A DNA stretch of 64,000 bases, taken from the NCBI GenBank assembly GCA_965260935.1, contig OZ253374.1, positions 1,922,001-1,986,000 on the forward strand. The letters run 5' to 3'. Shown one piece after another: positions 32,978 through 42,364 of this stretch. Below the pieces are notes generated by a model. It was not told the DNA's origin. It worked only from the letters and a program-made list of their open reading frames with translations, and did not search any database. Both the position numbers and the translations under genes were made by a program. This DNA is from JBBROS01 sp965260935. Its GTDB lineage: Bacteria; Pseudomonadota; Alphaproteobacteria; Acetobacterales; Acetobacteraceae. The number at the start of each line of letters is the position of its first letter. The stretch's first letter is position 1.

Positions 32978-34393
32978 ATGCGGAACACGGACCGGATTTG
33001 GCAGATCGTCGAGCGGCATCAAGCGGATTTCGTCGGCCTTAGCGACCGTATCTGGTCCATGCCGGAATTGAATTTCCAGGAGCGCCGCTCCGCCGCCGAG
33101 CATCGGGCGATGCTGGAACAGCAAGGCTTCCGCGTGCAGCAAGGCTTGGCCGGCATTCCGACAGCGGTCATGGGCGAGGCCGGGGAGGGTGGGCCTGTCA
33201 TCGCCATCCTTGGAGAATACGATGCCTTGCCGGGCCTCAGCCAGGAAGCGGGCGTGGCCGAGCATCGTCCCTTGCCGGGAGACGGGGCCGGGCACGGATG
33301 CGGCCATAACCTGCTCGGCGCGGGAGCGATGCTGGCCGCCGCCGCCGTCAAGGATTGGCTGGCCGAGCAAGGGATCGAAGGCCGGGTCCGCTACTACGGT
33401 TGCCCGGCGGAAGAAGGCGGCGCCGCGAAGACATTCATGGTCCGCGATGGCGTGTTCGACGACGTGGACATCGCCATCTCCTGGCACCCGGCCGCTTTCG
33501 CCAGCGTCAACGAAGCCTACTCGCTCGCCGTGCTGCAGATCGATTACGCTTTCACCGGCCGCGCCAGCCACGCCGCGGCCTCCCCCGAATTGGGCCGCAG
33601 CGCGCTCGATGCCGTCGAGTTGATGAACGTCGGCGTCAACTACATGCGCGAGCACATGCCGGCCGACGCGCGGGTGCATTACGCGACCCTCGACGCCGGC
33701 GGCATTGCGCCGAACGTGGTCCAGGCCCATGCCCGCGCCCGCTATATTGTCCGCGCCGTCGAACTGTCGGACCTGAAAGCCCTAGCCGCCCGCGTGGGCC
33801 GGATCGCCGAGGGCGCGGCCCTCATGACCGAAACCGAGCTTTCCGTTACCGTGCTCAGCGGCATGAGCAACCTGCTCGGCAATCCGCCCTTGGAACGCGC
33901 GCTGTTCGACAACTTCCTCCGCCTCGGGCCGCCGCCGTTCGACGCCGCCGACCGGGCGTTCGCAGCCGAGATCCGCCGCACGGTGAACAAGGACGACATC
34001 GTCTCCGCCCATCGCCGGGCCGGCGTGCCGGTGACGGACGCGCCGCTGTGCGACCAGATCGTCCCGCTTGAGGCGCGCGGGTCGCGGATGGTCGGCTCCA
34101 CCGACGTGGGCGACGTGAGCTGGGCGGTGCCGACCGTGCAGGCCCGGGGCGCGACCTACGCCATCGGCACCCCCGGCCACTCCTGGCAACTGACCGCGCA
34201 AGGCAAGACCCCGGCCGCGCACAAGGGCATGGTCCACGTCGCCAAGGCGATGGCCGGAACCGCGGCCGACCTGCTGCAAGACCGCGCGCTGCTCAACCAG
34301 GCCAAGGCCGACCACCAGGCCCGGCTCGCCCATACGCCCTACGAGTCGCCCTTGCCTCCGGGCCTAACGCCGCCCTTCGACATGGCTGGATGA
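32978..34393 (+). CDS. M20-family amidohydrolase (AbgB-like)
   Basis: 471 residues from ATG 32978, with AGGAG upstream. Zinc peptidase family M20: PELNFQERRSA, GEYDALPGLSQEAGV, GAGHGCGHNLLGAGA (metal His), YGCPAEEGGAAK (catalytic Glu pair) and the lid domain FTGRASHAAASPELGRSALD. The C-terminal STDVGDVSWAVPTVQ and length fit the AbgB subunit of p-aminobenzoyl-glutamate hydrolase and related aminoacyl amidases. No AbgA partner is adjacent, so another N-acyl amino acid may be the substrate. Confidence 0.9.
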   Translation: MRNTDRIWQIVERHQADFVGLSDRIWSMPELNFQERRSAAEHRAMLEQQGFRVQQGLAGIPTAVMGEAGEGGPVIAILGEYDALPGLSQEAGVAEHRPLPGDGAGHGCGHNLLGAGAMLAAAAVKDWLAEQGIEGRVRYYGCPAEEGGAAKTFMVRDGVFDDVDIAISWHPAAFASVNEAYSLAVLQIDYAFTGRASHAAASPELGRSALDAVELMNVGVNYMREHMPADARVHYATLDAGGIAPNVVQAHARARYIVRAVELSDLKALAARVGRIAEGAALMTETELSVTVLSGMSNLLGNPPLERALFDNFLRLGPPPFDAADRAFAAEIRRTVNKDDIVSAHRRAGVPVTDAPLCDQIVPLEARGSRMVGSTDVGDVSWAVPTVQARGATYAIGTPGHSWQLTAQGKTPAAHKGMVHVAKAMAGTAADLLQDRALLNQAKADHQARLAHTPYESPLPPGLTPPFDMAG

Positions 34394-34570
34394 ACCGGCG
34401 ACTCAAATTCGTTGTGATCCCAAGCGTTCTTCCGTGCGGCTGGCTAAACCAGACGTTCACCTGAGCACGGGGCGACCCGTCTCGTAGCGTAGTATGCAGG
34501 CTCACGAGGGTTGCGCCGCATGGGCGGGGCCGCGGAAGGCGTGGGCAAACGGCCTGGAAGGCGAGGACGG

Positions 34571-35761
34571 TCACGCCGGCTGCGCGCGTCCGGCGACGAT
34601 GCGGGCCTGCAACCGGGGCAAGCCGACGATGCAGGCGAGTTCGGCGGGGTGACCGATCCGCCAAAGGCACAGGTCGGCGCGCTGGCCGGGGGCGAGCTGG
34701 CCGCGGTCGCCGAGGCCCAGGGCGCGGGCGGCGTTGCGGGTAAAGCCGGCGAGCGCCTCCTCGGGGGTGAGGCGGAACAGGATGCAGGCCAGGTTCATGG
34801 TCAGCAACGGCGAGAAAATCGGGGCGCTGCCGGGGTTGGCGTCGGTGGCGACGGCGATCGGGACGCCGGCGGCGCGCAGGGCGCCCACGGGCGGACGCCG
34901 GGTTTCTTGCAGGGTGTGGAACGCGCCGGGCAGCAGCACGGCGACGCTGCCGGATTTCGCCAGGGCGTTGACGCCGGATTGGTCGAGGTGTTCGAGGTGG
35001 TCGGCGGACAGGCCGCCGTATTCGGCAAGCAGCGCCGCCCCGCCCTGGTTGCTCAGCTGCTCGGCATGGAGCTTGAGCGGCAGGCCGAGGGCGTAGGCGG
35101 CGCTGAACAAACGGCGGGTCTGCGCCACGGTGAAGCCGATCGTGTCGCAGAAGGCGTCGGCCGCGTCGCTGAGGGGGGCGGCTTGGGGCAGCATCTCCTC
35201 GATGACGTGGTCGATGTAGGCGTCGGGCGTCGTGCCGGGCGGGGTGGCGTGGGCGCCGAGGAAGCTCGTCCGCACCGTCACCGCGCGCAGCCCGGCGAGC
35301 GCGCGGGCGGCGCGGAGCATCCGCAGCTCGGTCCCGGTTTCCAGGCCGTAGCCGGACTTGATCTCGACGGTGGTGACGCCCTCGGCCAGCAGGGCGTCGA
35401 GGCGGGGCAGGGCGGCGGCGACCAGGCCCGCTTCGTCGAGCGCGCGGGTGGCGCGGACGGTGGACAGGATGCCGCCGCCTTCGCGTGCGATCTGCTCGTA
35501 GCTCGCGCCCTGCAGCCGGCGCTCGAACTCGCGGGCGCGGTTGCCGCCGTGGACGAGGTGGGTGTGGCAATCGATCAGCCCCGGCGTGGCCCATGCGCCG
35601 TGCGCGTCATGCGTGACATCGCCCGGCGGCGCTTCGGTTGCGGGACCGATCCAGGCGATGCGCCCGTGCTCGGCCAGGATCGCGGCGTTCTCCATCGCGC
35701 CATACGGCCCGGCGTCTTCGCGCATGGTCGCGGCGTGCAGGTTGGTCCAAAGTTCGCGCAT
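34571..35761 (-). CDS. hutI: Imidazolonepropionase
   Basis: 396 residues from ATG 35761, near the usual 400; an ATG at 35791 would overlap the divergent gene. The amidohydrolase metal site is TPGLIDCHTHLVHGGNRA, with KSGYGLETGTELRMLRAARAL, KLHAEQLSNQGGA and AVATDANPGSAP all typical of HutI. It opens the imidazolone ring to N-formimidoyl-L-glutamate in histidine breakdown. hutF, the next enzyme, is divergent 28 bases away; hutH and hutU are not in the window. Confidence 0.96.
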   Translation of the reverse strand: MRELWTNLHAATMREDAGPYGAMENAAILAEHGRIAWIGPATEAPPGDVTHDAHGAWATPGLIDCHTHLVHGGNRAREFERRLQGASYEQIAREGGGILSTVRATRALDEAGLVAAALPRLDALLAEGVTTVEIKSGYGLETGTELRMLRAARALAGLRAVTVRTSFLGAHATPPGTTPDAYIDHVIEEMLPQAAPLSDAADAFCDTIGFTVAQTRRLFSAAYALGLPLKLHAEQLSNQGGAALLAEYGGLSADHLEHLDQSGVNALAKSGSVAVLLPGAFHTLQETRRPPVGALRAAGVPIAVATDANPGSAPIFSPLLTMNLACILFRLTPEEALAGFTRNAARALGLGDRGQLAPGQRADLCLWRIGHPAELACIVGLPRLQARIVAGRAQPA

Positions 35762-35789
35762 AAACCCAGACCGTAACGGACCTTCGGCC

Positions 35790-37109
35790 ATGCGCAACTT
35801 CCATTTCGCCACCGCCCTGCTGCCCGACGGCTGGGCCGAGAATGTCGTGATCGCCTGCGAGGACGGGATGATCGCGGACATGAGCGTGGGCCTGCCGTGC
35901 CCGCCCTTCACCGACCGGCTGGCCGGCGTCGCGATCCCCGGCATCGCCAACCTGCACAGCCACGCCCATCAGCGGGCGATCGCCGGCCTCGCGGAGCGGT
36001 CGGGGCCGGGGGGCGACAGCTTCTGGACCTGGCGCGAGGCGATGTACCGGGCGGTGCAGGCGATCACGCCGGACGATCTGCAAGACATCGCCACCTTCGC
36101 CTTCGTCGAGATGCTGCAAGGCGGCTACACCCACGTCGCCGAGTTCCACTACCTGCATCACGCCCCGGACGGCACGCCCTATGCCGACCCGGCCGAGCTG
36201 TCGCATCGCATCGTGGCCGCGGCGGAGGCGGCAGGCATCGGCTTGACGCTGCTGCCGACGCTCTATGCCGCCAGCGGCTTCGGGGGCGCGCCGCCGTCCA
36301 AGGGCCAACGGCGCTTCGCCTGCTCGCTCGACCAGTTCGCCGCGATCCGGGCCGCAATCCCCGGCGCGGGCGTCGCGGCCCACAGCCTGCGCGCCGTGCC
36401 GCCCGAAGCGTTGGCGGCCCTGCTGGACATGACGCCGGATGGCCCGGTGCATATCCACGTCGCCGAGCAGGCGCGCGAGGTGGAGGAATGCCTCGCCCAC
36501 ACCGGCCAGCGCCCGGTCGCCTGGCTGCTGGACCACGCGGCGGTCGGTCGGCGCTGGTGCCTGATCCACGCCACCCATGCCGACCCGGCCGAGGTGGCGG
36601 CGATGGCGGCGAGCGGCGCCGTTGTCGGCCTGTGCCCGACAACGGAGGCGGACCTGGGCGACGGCGTGTTCCCGGCCGCTTCGTTCCAGGGGGCCGGGGG
36701 GCGGTTCGGGGTTGGCTCGGACAGCCAGGTTTGCGCCTCGCCGCTGGAGGAGTTGCGGCTGCTGGAATGGGGGCAGCGGCTGACCGCCGGGCAGCGGACG
36801 GTGCTGGCGGGCGGGCCAGGGCGGAGCAACGGGCGGGCGCTGATCGAGGCGGCGGCAGCGGGCGGGGCGGCGGCCTGCGGCATCGAGGGCGGCGTCATCG
36901 CGGTGGGGATGCGGGCCGATGTCGTGGTGCTGGACAGCATGTATGAAGGGGATGCGGCGCTTGACGCGGCGGTGTTCGCACCGCGCGGCAACCCGGTGCG
37001 GCACGTGGTCGCGGGCGGGGATTGCGTGGTGCGGGACGGGGCGCACCGGCTGCAAAGCATCGCGCGCGAGCGGTTCCGGCGCGCGCTGGGCCGGGTCGCC
37101 GCGGGATGA
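35790..37109 (+). CDS. hutF: Formimidoylglutamate deiminase
   Basis: 439 residues from ATG 35790. Amidohydrolase fold with IANLHSHAHQRAIAGLAERSG at the metal site, TFAFVEMLQGGYTHVAEFHY, VHIHVAEQAREVEECL and GVGSDSQVCASPLEELRLLEWGQRL, the set that identifies HutF. It converts N-formimidoylglutamate to N-formylglutamate plus ammonia, giving the five-step histidine pathway instead of direct hydrolysis by HutG to glutamate. The stop overlaps the start of the DUF1275 gene. Confidence 0.96.
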   Translation: MRNFHFATALLPDGWAENVVIACEDGMIADMSVGLPCPPFTDRLAGVAIPGIANLHSHAHQRAIAGLAERSGPGGDSFWTWREAMYRAVQAITPDDLQDIATFAFVEMLQGGYTHVAEFHYLHHAPDGTPYADPAELSHRIVAAAEAAGIGLTLLPTLYAASGFGGAPPSKGQRRFACSLDQFAAIRAAIPGAGVAAHSLRAVPPEALAALLDMTPDGPVHIHVAEQAREVEECLAHTGQRPVAWLLDHAAVGRRWCLIHATHADPAEVAAMAASGAVVGLCPTTEADLGDGVFPAASFQGAGGRFGVGSDSQVCASPLEELRLLEWGQRLTAGQRTVLAGGPGRSNGRALIEAAAAGGAAACGIEGGVIAVGMRADVVVLDSMYEGDAALDAAVFAPRGNPVRHVVAGGDCVVRDGAHRLQSIARERFRRALGRVAAG

Positions 37110-37807
37110 GCCAGAACTCGCGGCGTTTGATGGCCTGCCTCGCCGCCTTGGCCGGGTTCGTCGACGCGCTGGGCCATTTGTCGCTCGGCGGCTTCTTCGT
37201 CGCCTTCATGAGCGGCAACTCCACGCTGCTGAGCATCGGCGCCGCCACCGTCAACTATTCCCGCATCGGCATGGCAGCCGGCCTGGTGGCCTCGTTCGTG
37301 TTCGGCGTGGTGTTCGGCACACTGGTCAGCCGGGTGGTCCAGGCCCGGCGTCAATCCGCGGTCCTGGCCCTGGTCGCGGGCTTGCTGGCCGTGGCCTGGG
37401 CGCTCCAGGCGGCAGGCGGGACCGCTGCCGCCGGCCTGTTCATGGCAATGGCGATGGGGGCGGAGAACACCGTGTTCCAAACTCCGGCGCAGGTCGGCGT
37501 CGGCATCACCTACATGACGGGGACGCTGGTGCGGATGGGCCTGCGGTTGGCCGAGGCGCTGACGGGGGAGGGATGGGATTTGGTGTGGCAGGATTTCCTG
37601 CTCTGGGCGTCGATGATCGGGGGCGCTTTGGGCGGGGCGCTGACCTACAGGATGATTGGCCTCGACGGGCTGTGGGCGGCGTTCGCGGCGACTGTCGGCT
37701 TGAGTGTCCTGGTCTGGTTTCGCGGGGCGCGCACGACGGCCGGACGGGCCGCGGCGTCGCTTCGACATTCCAGGATTTATGCCGACGGGGCGGGCGGCAA
37801 GCCGTAG
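37106..37807 (+). CDS. DUF1275 (YoaK-like) membrane protein
   Basis: 233 residues, ATG 37106 overlapping the hutF stop. About six spans, with GFVDALGHLSLGGFFVAFMSGNSTLL near the N-terminus, the conserved start of DUF1275 proteins, and NTVFQTPAQVGVGITYMTGTLVR later. Function of the family is unknown, although transport has been suggested. Coupling to hutF might mean transport of a histidine-pathway compound (weak inference). Confidence 0.88.
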   Translation: MSQNSRRLMACLAALAGFVDALGHLSLGGFFVAFMSGNSTLLSIGAATVNYSRIGMAAGLVASFVFGVVFGTLVSRVVQARRQSAVLALVAGLLAVAWALQAAGGTAAAGLFMAMAMGAENTVFQTPAQVGVGITYMTGTLVRMGLRLAEALTGEGWDLVWQDFLLWASMIGGALGGALTYRMIGLDGLWAAFAATVGLSVLVWFRGARTTAGRAAASLRHSRIYADGAGGKP

Positions 37808-37852
37808 TAGCTGTCAGTCTGACGCCAAACCCATGCCGGCCTCGGCCCGCCG

Positions 37853-38545
37853 CTACTCGTTGGCGTCGCCCGTGTGGTCGTCGCTTGCCCCGACCGGCTT
37901 GGATTCCGACGAGCGCTCCTGCCGGAGGAAGATGCTGAGGACGACGTAGACGCCGATCGCCCCGAACTCCGCCTCCCACGCCTGCAACACGGAAAACCAG
38001 AAGTCGGACGAGGCGGCGTAGGAACCGGCGGAGACAGGCGGCAGATGCCGGAGCGCCTGGTCCTCGTTGTGCTTCATCGTGCCGAAGGCGGCATGAAGGG
38101 CGAACGTGAGCGCGAACATGGCGAGGAACGCGAGGGACAGGGAGTTGGCATAAAGCCACTCGTCCAACGGGCGCGGCCCGATCTTCCACTCCAGCGCCGT
38201 GAGCTTGCCCGGCTTCAATTCATCGTCGGGCTTGCGGGAATGCGCCGCGCCTTTCTGACGCAGCACCGAGCCGAAGGCGATCAGCACGGCCAATTGCAGG
38301 ATCGCCGCCTGCCAGTTGCTGAAAACGCCGTCGAGGAAACTGCCGGTCCTCAGGTACGCGCCGTAGCCGATCCCGGGGAATCGCCCGTCCCGCAGCGACT
38401 GGTCATAGGCCAGCCATCCCGACAGGCTCTGCCCCGCGAGGCAGGCCAGGAACAGAACGGTCAAGGCGACCGACATGCCGTTGTCGGCGACCGCCTTGCC
38501 AAGGCTTCGCGGGCGAGCGGAGTCCAGGCGTATGGGACCGCTCAT
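37853..38545 (-). CDS. DUF6766-like integral membrane protein
   Basis: 230 residues, ATG 38545 overlapping the stop of the MFS gene. Several hydrophobic spans: ALTVLFLACLAGQSLSGWL, ILQLAVLIAFGSVL, LSLAFLAMFALTFALHAAF and IGVYVVLSIFLRQERSSES. DNGMSVALTVLF near the N-terminus and SDFWFSVLQAWEAEFGAI near the end match a family of uncharacterised membrane proteins that I recognise as DUF6766. It is probably cotranscribed with the MFS exporter. Confidence 0.75.
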   Translation of the reverse strand: MSGPIRLDSARPRSLGKAVADNGMSVALTVLFLACLAGQSLSGWLAYDQSLRDGRFPGIGYGAYLRTGSFLDGVFSNWQAAILQLAVLIAFGSVLRQKGAAHSRKPDDELKPGKLTALEWKIGPRPLDEWLYANSLSLAFLAMFALTFALHAAFGTMKHNEDQALRHLPPVSAGSYAASSDFWFSVLQAWEAEFGAIGVYVVLSIFLRQERSSESKPVGASDDHTGDANE

Positions 38546-39891
38546 TTCGCGAGCAGGCGGGAAAAGCTGACGACACAGGCGACCGCCGCGAACCCGGCGG
38601 CCAGGAACAGCGCCAGCGTCGGCGCCGAGTGCGGCGCGATGCCGAAGCATAGCGCGACCAGGGCCGCGCCGGTCGACTGGCCGATCAGGCGGGAGGTGGC
38701 GACCGTGCCGCTCGCCCCGCCGCTGCGCCCGGGCGGGGCGGAGGACATGATCGCCTTGAGGTTCGGCGATTGGAACAGGCCGAACCCGGCGCCGCAAACG
38801 AACAGGCGGGCCGCGATGCCAACATGGCTGGCGTCCGGGGGCAAGGTGGCCATCAGCAGCAGGCCGACAACGAGGACGACCATGCCGACGCCGCCCAGGA
38901 TGGCGGGCGAGTAGCGGTCCGAGAGCGGGCCTGCGATCGGCGCCAGGATGGCGGTAGCGACCGGCCAGGGCGTGATCAGCAGCCCCGTCTCGATGGCGCT
39001 GAGGCCCATGCCAAGCTGGAACAGGAACGGCAGGGCGACGAACGAGAGGCCCTGGGCGGCGAAGGAGCACATCGACGTGACCGAGGACAGCGCGAACAGC
39101 GGGCGGCGGTAAAGGTCAATCGGCAGCATCGGCGCGGCCTGTCCGAGCTGGCGGCGCACCAGCAGCGCGCCCGCCGCGAACGACGCGAGCAGCGCCGCGG
39201 CGGTCTGGAACGCGCTGGCCTGGTGCGAGGCCTCGCCCACGGCGAAGATGAAGGCGGCGAAGGCGACGGCGTTGAGCGCCGCGGCAAGGATGTCGAAGCG
39301 GCGCGGCGTACGCGGCGTCTCGGGCAGGGCACGCATGGCCAGCACGAGCGCGACCAGGCCGGGCAGCAGGTTGATCGCGAACAGGTAGGGCCAGTCGGCC
39401 ACCGCCAGCACCCCGGCCGCAACCGTCGGCCCGAGCGCGAACGACACGGCGACGGTCAGCGCGTTGAAGCCGAGCCCGCGCCCGAGCTGGCTCGACGGGT
39501 AGATGAAGCGGATCAGCGCCGTGTTGATGCTCATGATCCCGGCCGCTCCCAGCCCTTGCAGCACCCGCGCCGCGGTCAGCGTCGGCAGCGACCAGGACAG
39601 GGCGCAGAGCAGCGAGGCGACGGTGAACAGCGCGAGGCCGCTGACGTAGACGCGGCGGAAGCCCACGATCTCGCCCAGCGCGCCCAGGGGCAGCAGGGTG
39701 GCGACAACGGCGAGCTGGTAGGCGTTGACGACCCAGATGGAGGCGGCCGGGCTTGCGTGCAGGTCGGCGGCGATGGTGGGCAGCGCGGTGTTGGCGATGC
39801 TGGTGTCGAGCGAGGCCATGCCGACGGCCAGCGCCACGGTCAGCACCGCGGCCCGGCGCTGCTTCGGCGGCAGCCCCTCATGCGCGCTCAC
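38542..39891 (-). CDS. MFS drug-exporter-like transporter (DHA2 type)
   Basis: 449 residues, GTG 39891 overlapping the stop of the preceding gene (GTGA). The opening VGMASLDTSIANTALPTIAADL is the motif D1 of drug:H+ antiporters, followed by WVVNAYQLAVVATLLPLGALGE and RVLQGLGAAGIMSINTALIR. The number of hydrophobic segments suggests 12-14 spans. It probably exports a small toxic or signalling compound with proton exchange. The overlap with the glycosyltransferase-like gene could mean a shared pathway. Confidence 0.9.
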   Translation of the reverse strand: MSAHEGLPPKQRRAAVLTVALAVGMASLDTSIANTALPTIAADLHASPAASIWVVNAYQLAVVATLLPLGALGEIVGFRRVYVSGLALFTVASLLCALSWSLPTLTAARVLQGLGAAGIMSINTALIRFIYPSSQLGRGLGFNALTVAVSFALGPTVAAGVLAVADWPYLFAINLLPGLVALVLAMRALPETPRTPRRFDILAAALNAVAFAAFIFAVGEASHQASAFQTAAALLASFAAGALLVRRQLGQAAPMLPIDLYRRPLFALSSVTSMCSFAAQGLSFVALPFLFQLGMGLSAIETGLLITPWPVATAILAPIAGPLSDRYSPAILGGVGMVVLVVGLLLMATLPPDASHVGIAARLFVCGAGFGLFQSPNLKAIMSSAPPGRSGGASGTVATSRLIGQSTGAALVALCFGIAPHSAPTLALFLAAGFAAVACVVSFSRLLAK

Positions 39892-40766
39892 CCGGGTGTC
39901 GCTTCCGCAACGTTTTCTGCCGCCGCGTCGGGTGGCTTGGCGGTCAGGAAGCGGCGTCCGGCGTGATGCACTTCCAGCAGGCCGGCGTTCTCGCGCGCTG
40001 GCTTGTACACCTCGAAGGCGCGCATGATCATCAGCGTCGCCGCGCTTTCCAGCGGCCCGAAGAACTCGGCGGTGGGCTTGCCGAACATCGGCGAGGCGGC
40101 GACGCGGGCGAGCTGCGGCGCGCTGAGGAAGAAGCAGCCGGAGTGGACGTTGTCGACCCGTTCGAACAGGAACGAGCGCCCGAACGCCTCGGCCAGCAGG
40201 CGCGGACGGGTGCCGGTGTCCTGGTAGCGGGCGGCCAGGCTCGGGTCGATCGTGTTGCCGTCGATGTACAGCTTCATCGTCTCGAGGTCGGAGGCGAGCT
40301 CGTAGCGGTTGGGCTGCAGCAGCGCGGACTGGCCGAACTGCTGCGAGAACCAGGTGAGCTTGGCGAAGAACAGCGGGTCGGTGACGGCGATGTCGTCCTC
40401 GAGATAGGCGAAGTAGTCGTAGGCCCCGGCCTGCTCGCGCATGATCTCGTGGCAGGCGAAGCCGAGGTTGCGTGCCGGGACATCGGTGCCGACCTGGGTG
40501 AACAGGTGGCGCGGCAGATCGTCCGAGAGGTGCTGGTCGCCGGTGGTGACGAGAACGACGTTGACCGCGGCGCCGAGGGTGGTGTTGGCCGGGGTGGGCG
40601 GGGTCGCGGCGAGGCTTTGGCGCGGGCCGAAGGTCTGGTGCAGGGCGGCGATGCAGCGCCCCACCTGCCGGAGACGCGTGGCGGTGTCGCCGGATTCGGA
40701 GCCGTAAAGCGCCGGCTCGCCGGGGTTGCGGCGGCAGAAATGGGGAATGGTGACCAGCAGGCGCAT
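39888..40766 (-). CDS. Glycosyltransferase-like protein (GT-A type), unassigned
   Basis: 292 residues from ATG 40766. LLVTIPHFCR at the N-terminus, NVVLVTTG in the middle and DYFAYLEDDIAVTDPLFFAKL, a DxD-like acidic motif, suggest a GT-A glycosyltransferase, with VDNVHSGCFFLSAPQL later. I cannot name the family. Its stop overlaps the start of the MFS exporter gene, so the two are translated together. Confidence 0.6.
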   Translation of the reverse strand: MRLLVTIPHFCRRNPGEPALYGSESGDTATRLRQVGRCIAALHQTFGPRQSLAATPPTPANTTLGAAVNVVLVTTGDQHLSDDLPRHLFTQVGTDVPARNLGFACHEIMREQAGAYDYFAYLEDDIAVTDPLFFAKLTWFSQQFGQSALLQPNRYELASDLETMKLYIDGNTIDPSLAARYQDTGTRPRLLAEAFGRSFLFERVDNVHSGCFFLSAPQLARVAASPMFGKPTAEFFGPLESAATLMIMRAFEVYKPARENAGLLEVHHAGRRFLTAKPPDAAAENVAEATPG

Positions 40767-40906
40767 CGATTGTTCCGCGGATGGTGGTGCCGCGCGCCGG
40801 CGGGGCGGTCAAGGGGCGCGGCCGCGCAGGGCCGGGCAATGCGCAACGCATTCCAGCGCCCCGCCCGGATTGTTGCTGCCGGCAATCGGCGTGTAAAGTT
40901 CGCGGC

Positions 40907-42298
40907 ATGGCATCATCGGTCATCGGGCGCACCGTTCGCCGGCTGCGGTTGGAGCGGGGTTTGACGCAGCAGGCGCTGGCGGCGCGGCTGGGGATCTCGG
41001 CAAGCTACCTCAACCTGATCGAGCACGAGCAGCGGGGGGTGGCCGACCCTTTGCTGGCGCGAATGGGCGAGGCTCTGGCGGCTGACCTCGCCACGCTCCT
41101 GGGGGCGGAGGAGCGGCAGTTGGAAGCCGGGCTGCGGGAGGTGTTCGGCGACGTGCTGCTGGACCAGGCGGTGCCGGACGGGGAGGTCATCGCCCTCGCG
41201 GGCAGCAGCCCGACGGCGAGCCGGGCGGTGCTGGCGCTCTACCGGGCCTGGCGGGTGGCGCGGGAGGATGCGAGCGGGATCGCGCTGCCGACGGGACGGC
41301 GGTTCCTGCTGCCGAATGAGGAGGCCCGCGACGCGTTTCACGAGCGGGGAAACCATTTTCCGGCCCTGGAGGCGGCGGCGGAGTCGGTGCGGGCCGGGCT
41401 GGACGTGGCCCCGGCGGAGTTGAACCACGCCATCGCCGAGCGGCTGCGCGAGCGGCATGGCCTGAGCATCCGGGTGGCGCCGACGGACGGGGCGCTGCGG
41501 GCGTACGACGCGGGGGCGCGCAGCCTGGTCCTGTCGGAGCAGTTGCCGCGGGAAAGCCGGGGCTTCCACCTGGCGTTCCAGTTGGCGTTGCTGGAGACCC
41601 GGCAGGCGGTCGAGGAGGCGTTGGAAACGATTGCGCCGAGCACGGCGGAAGCTGCGTCCTTGATCCGGCTGGGATTGCTGAACTACGCGGCGGCGGCCTT
41701 GCTGATGCCGTATGCGCCGATGCGGGCAGCGGCGACGGAGCTGCGCCACGACATGGAGGCGGTGGCGGACCGGTTCGGGGTGAGCTTCGAGCAGGCGTGC
41801 CAGCGGCTGTCGTCGCTGGGGCGGCCCGGCAGCCGGGGCGTGCCGTTCTTCTTCCTGCGGCTGGATGCGGCGGGCAACGTGAGCAAGCGGTTCTCGGCGG
41901 CGGGGTTCCCGTTCGCCCGCTTCGGGGGGTCGTGTCCGCGGTGGGTGGTCCACGCGGCCTTCGCCTCGCCCGCGCAGGTGCAGGTGCAGGTGGCGCGCCT
42001 GCCGGACGGGGCGACGTTCCTTTGCTTTGCGCGGTGCGTGGTGGGGCGGGCGGTGCGGTGGGGGGAGCCGCCGCCGACGCACGTCGTCGCCATGGGGTGC
42101 GACGTGGCCCATGCCGGAGCGGTGGCCTACGCGGACGGGCTGGACCTGGAGCAGGCGGCGGTCGGGATCGGCCTGTCGTGCCGGCTGTGCGGCCGGGAGA
42201 ATTGCCGCAGCCGGGCGTTCCCGCCCTTGGAGCACCGGCTGGCGCTTGACCCGGCGGTAGGCAGCGCCAGCCCGTACCGGTTCGAGCCGCGGCCTTGA
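40907..42298 (+). CDS. ScfR/RamB-type XRE transcriptional regulator
   Basis: 463 residues from ATG 40907. The N-terminal 60 residues are a Cro/C1 helix-turn-helix (GLTQQALAARLGISASYLNLIEH). A long middle domain contains a region like the ImmA/IrrE fold (FHLAFQLALLETRQAVEEAL). The C-terminal domain has two Cys pairs in CRLCGRENCRSRAFP, as in the short-chain fatty acyl-CoA regulators. Relatives (RamB, PrpR, ScfR) sense acyl-CoA and control acetate, propionate or glyoxylate use. TTGTTG and TAAAGT about 17 bases apart just upstream may be a promoter. Confidence 0.85.
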   Translation: MASSVIGRTVRRLRLERGLTQQALAARLGISASYLNLIEHEQRGVADPLLARMGEALAADLATLLGAEERQLEAGLREVFGDVLLDQAVPDGEVIALAGSSPTASRAVLALYRAWRVAREDASGIALPTGRRFLLPNEEARDAFHERGNHFPALEAAAESVRAGLDVAPAELNHAIAERLRERHGLSIRVAPTDGALRAYDAGARSLVLSEQLPRESRGFHLAFQLALLETRQAVEEALETIAPSTAEAASLIRLGLLNYAAAALLMPYAPMRAAATELRHDMEAVADRFGVSFEQACQRLSSLGRPGSRGVPFFFLRLDAAGNVSKRFSAAGFPFARFGGSCPRWVVHAAFASPAQVQVQVARLPDGATFLCFARCVVGRAVRWGEPPPTHVVAMGCDVAHAGAVAYADGLDLEQAAVGIGLSCRLCGRENCRSRAFPPLEHRLALDPAVGSASPYRFEPRP

Positions 42299-42364
42299 CC
42301 GTTCCCGGCCTGGCAAAGCCCGCCGGTTGGGGGGTAGGCTCACGGGGCATACCGGAGACATCGC

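Noticed and set aside
31676..34393. Plus-strand frame of 905 codons that looks like a fusion
   Set aside because: The first part is an out-of-frame reading of the alcohol dehydrogenase; only the part from 32978 is the M20 hydrolase, which has its own ribosome-binding site.
34394..34570. Possible dif or terminus site at the composition switch
   Set aside because: I see no 28-base dif-like palindrome with XerCD arms in this gap; the skew change alone does not show a terminus.
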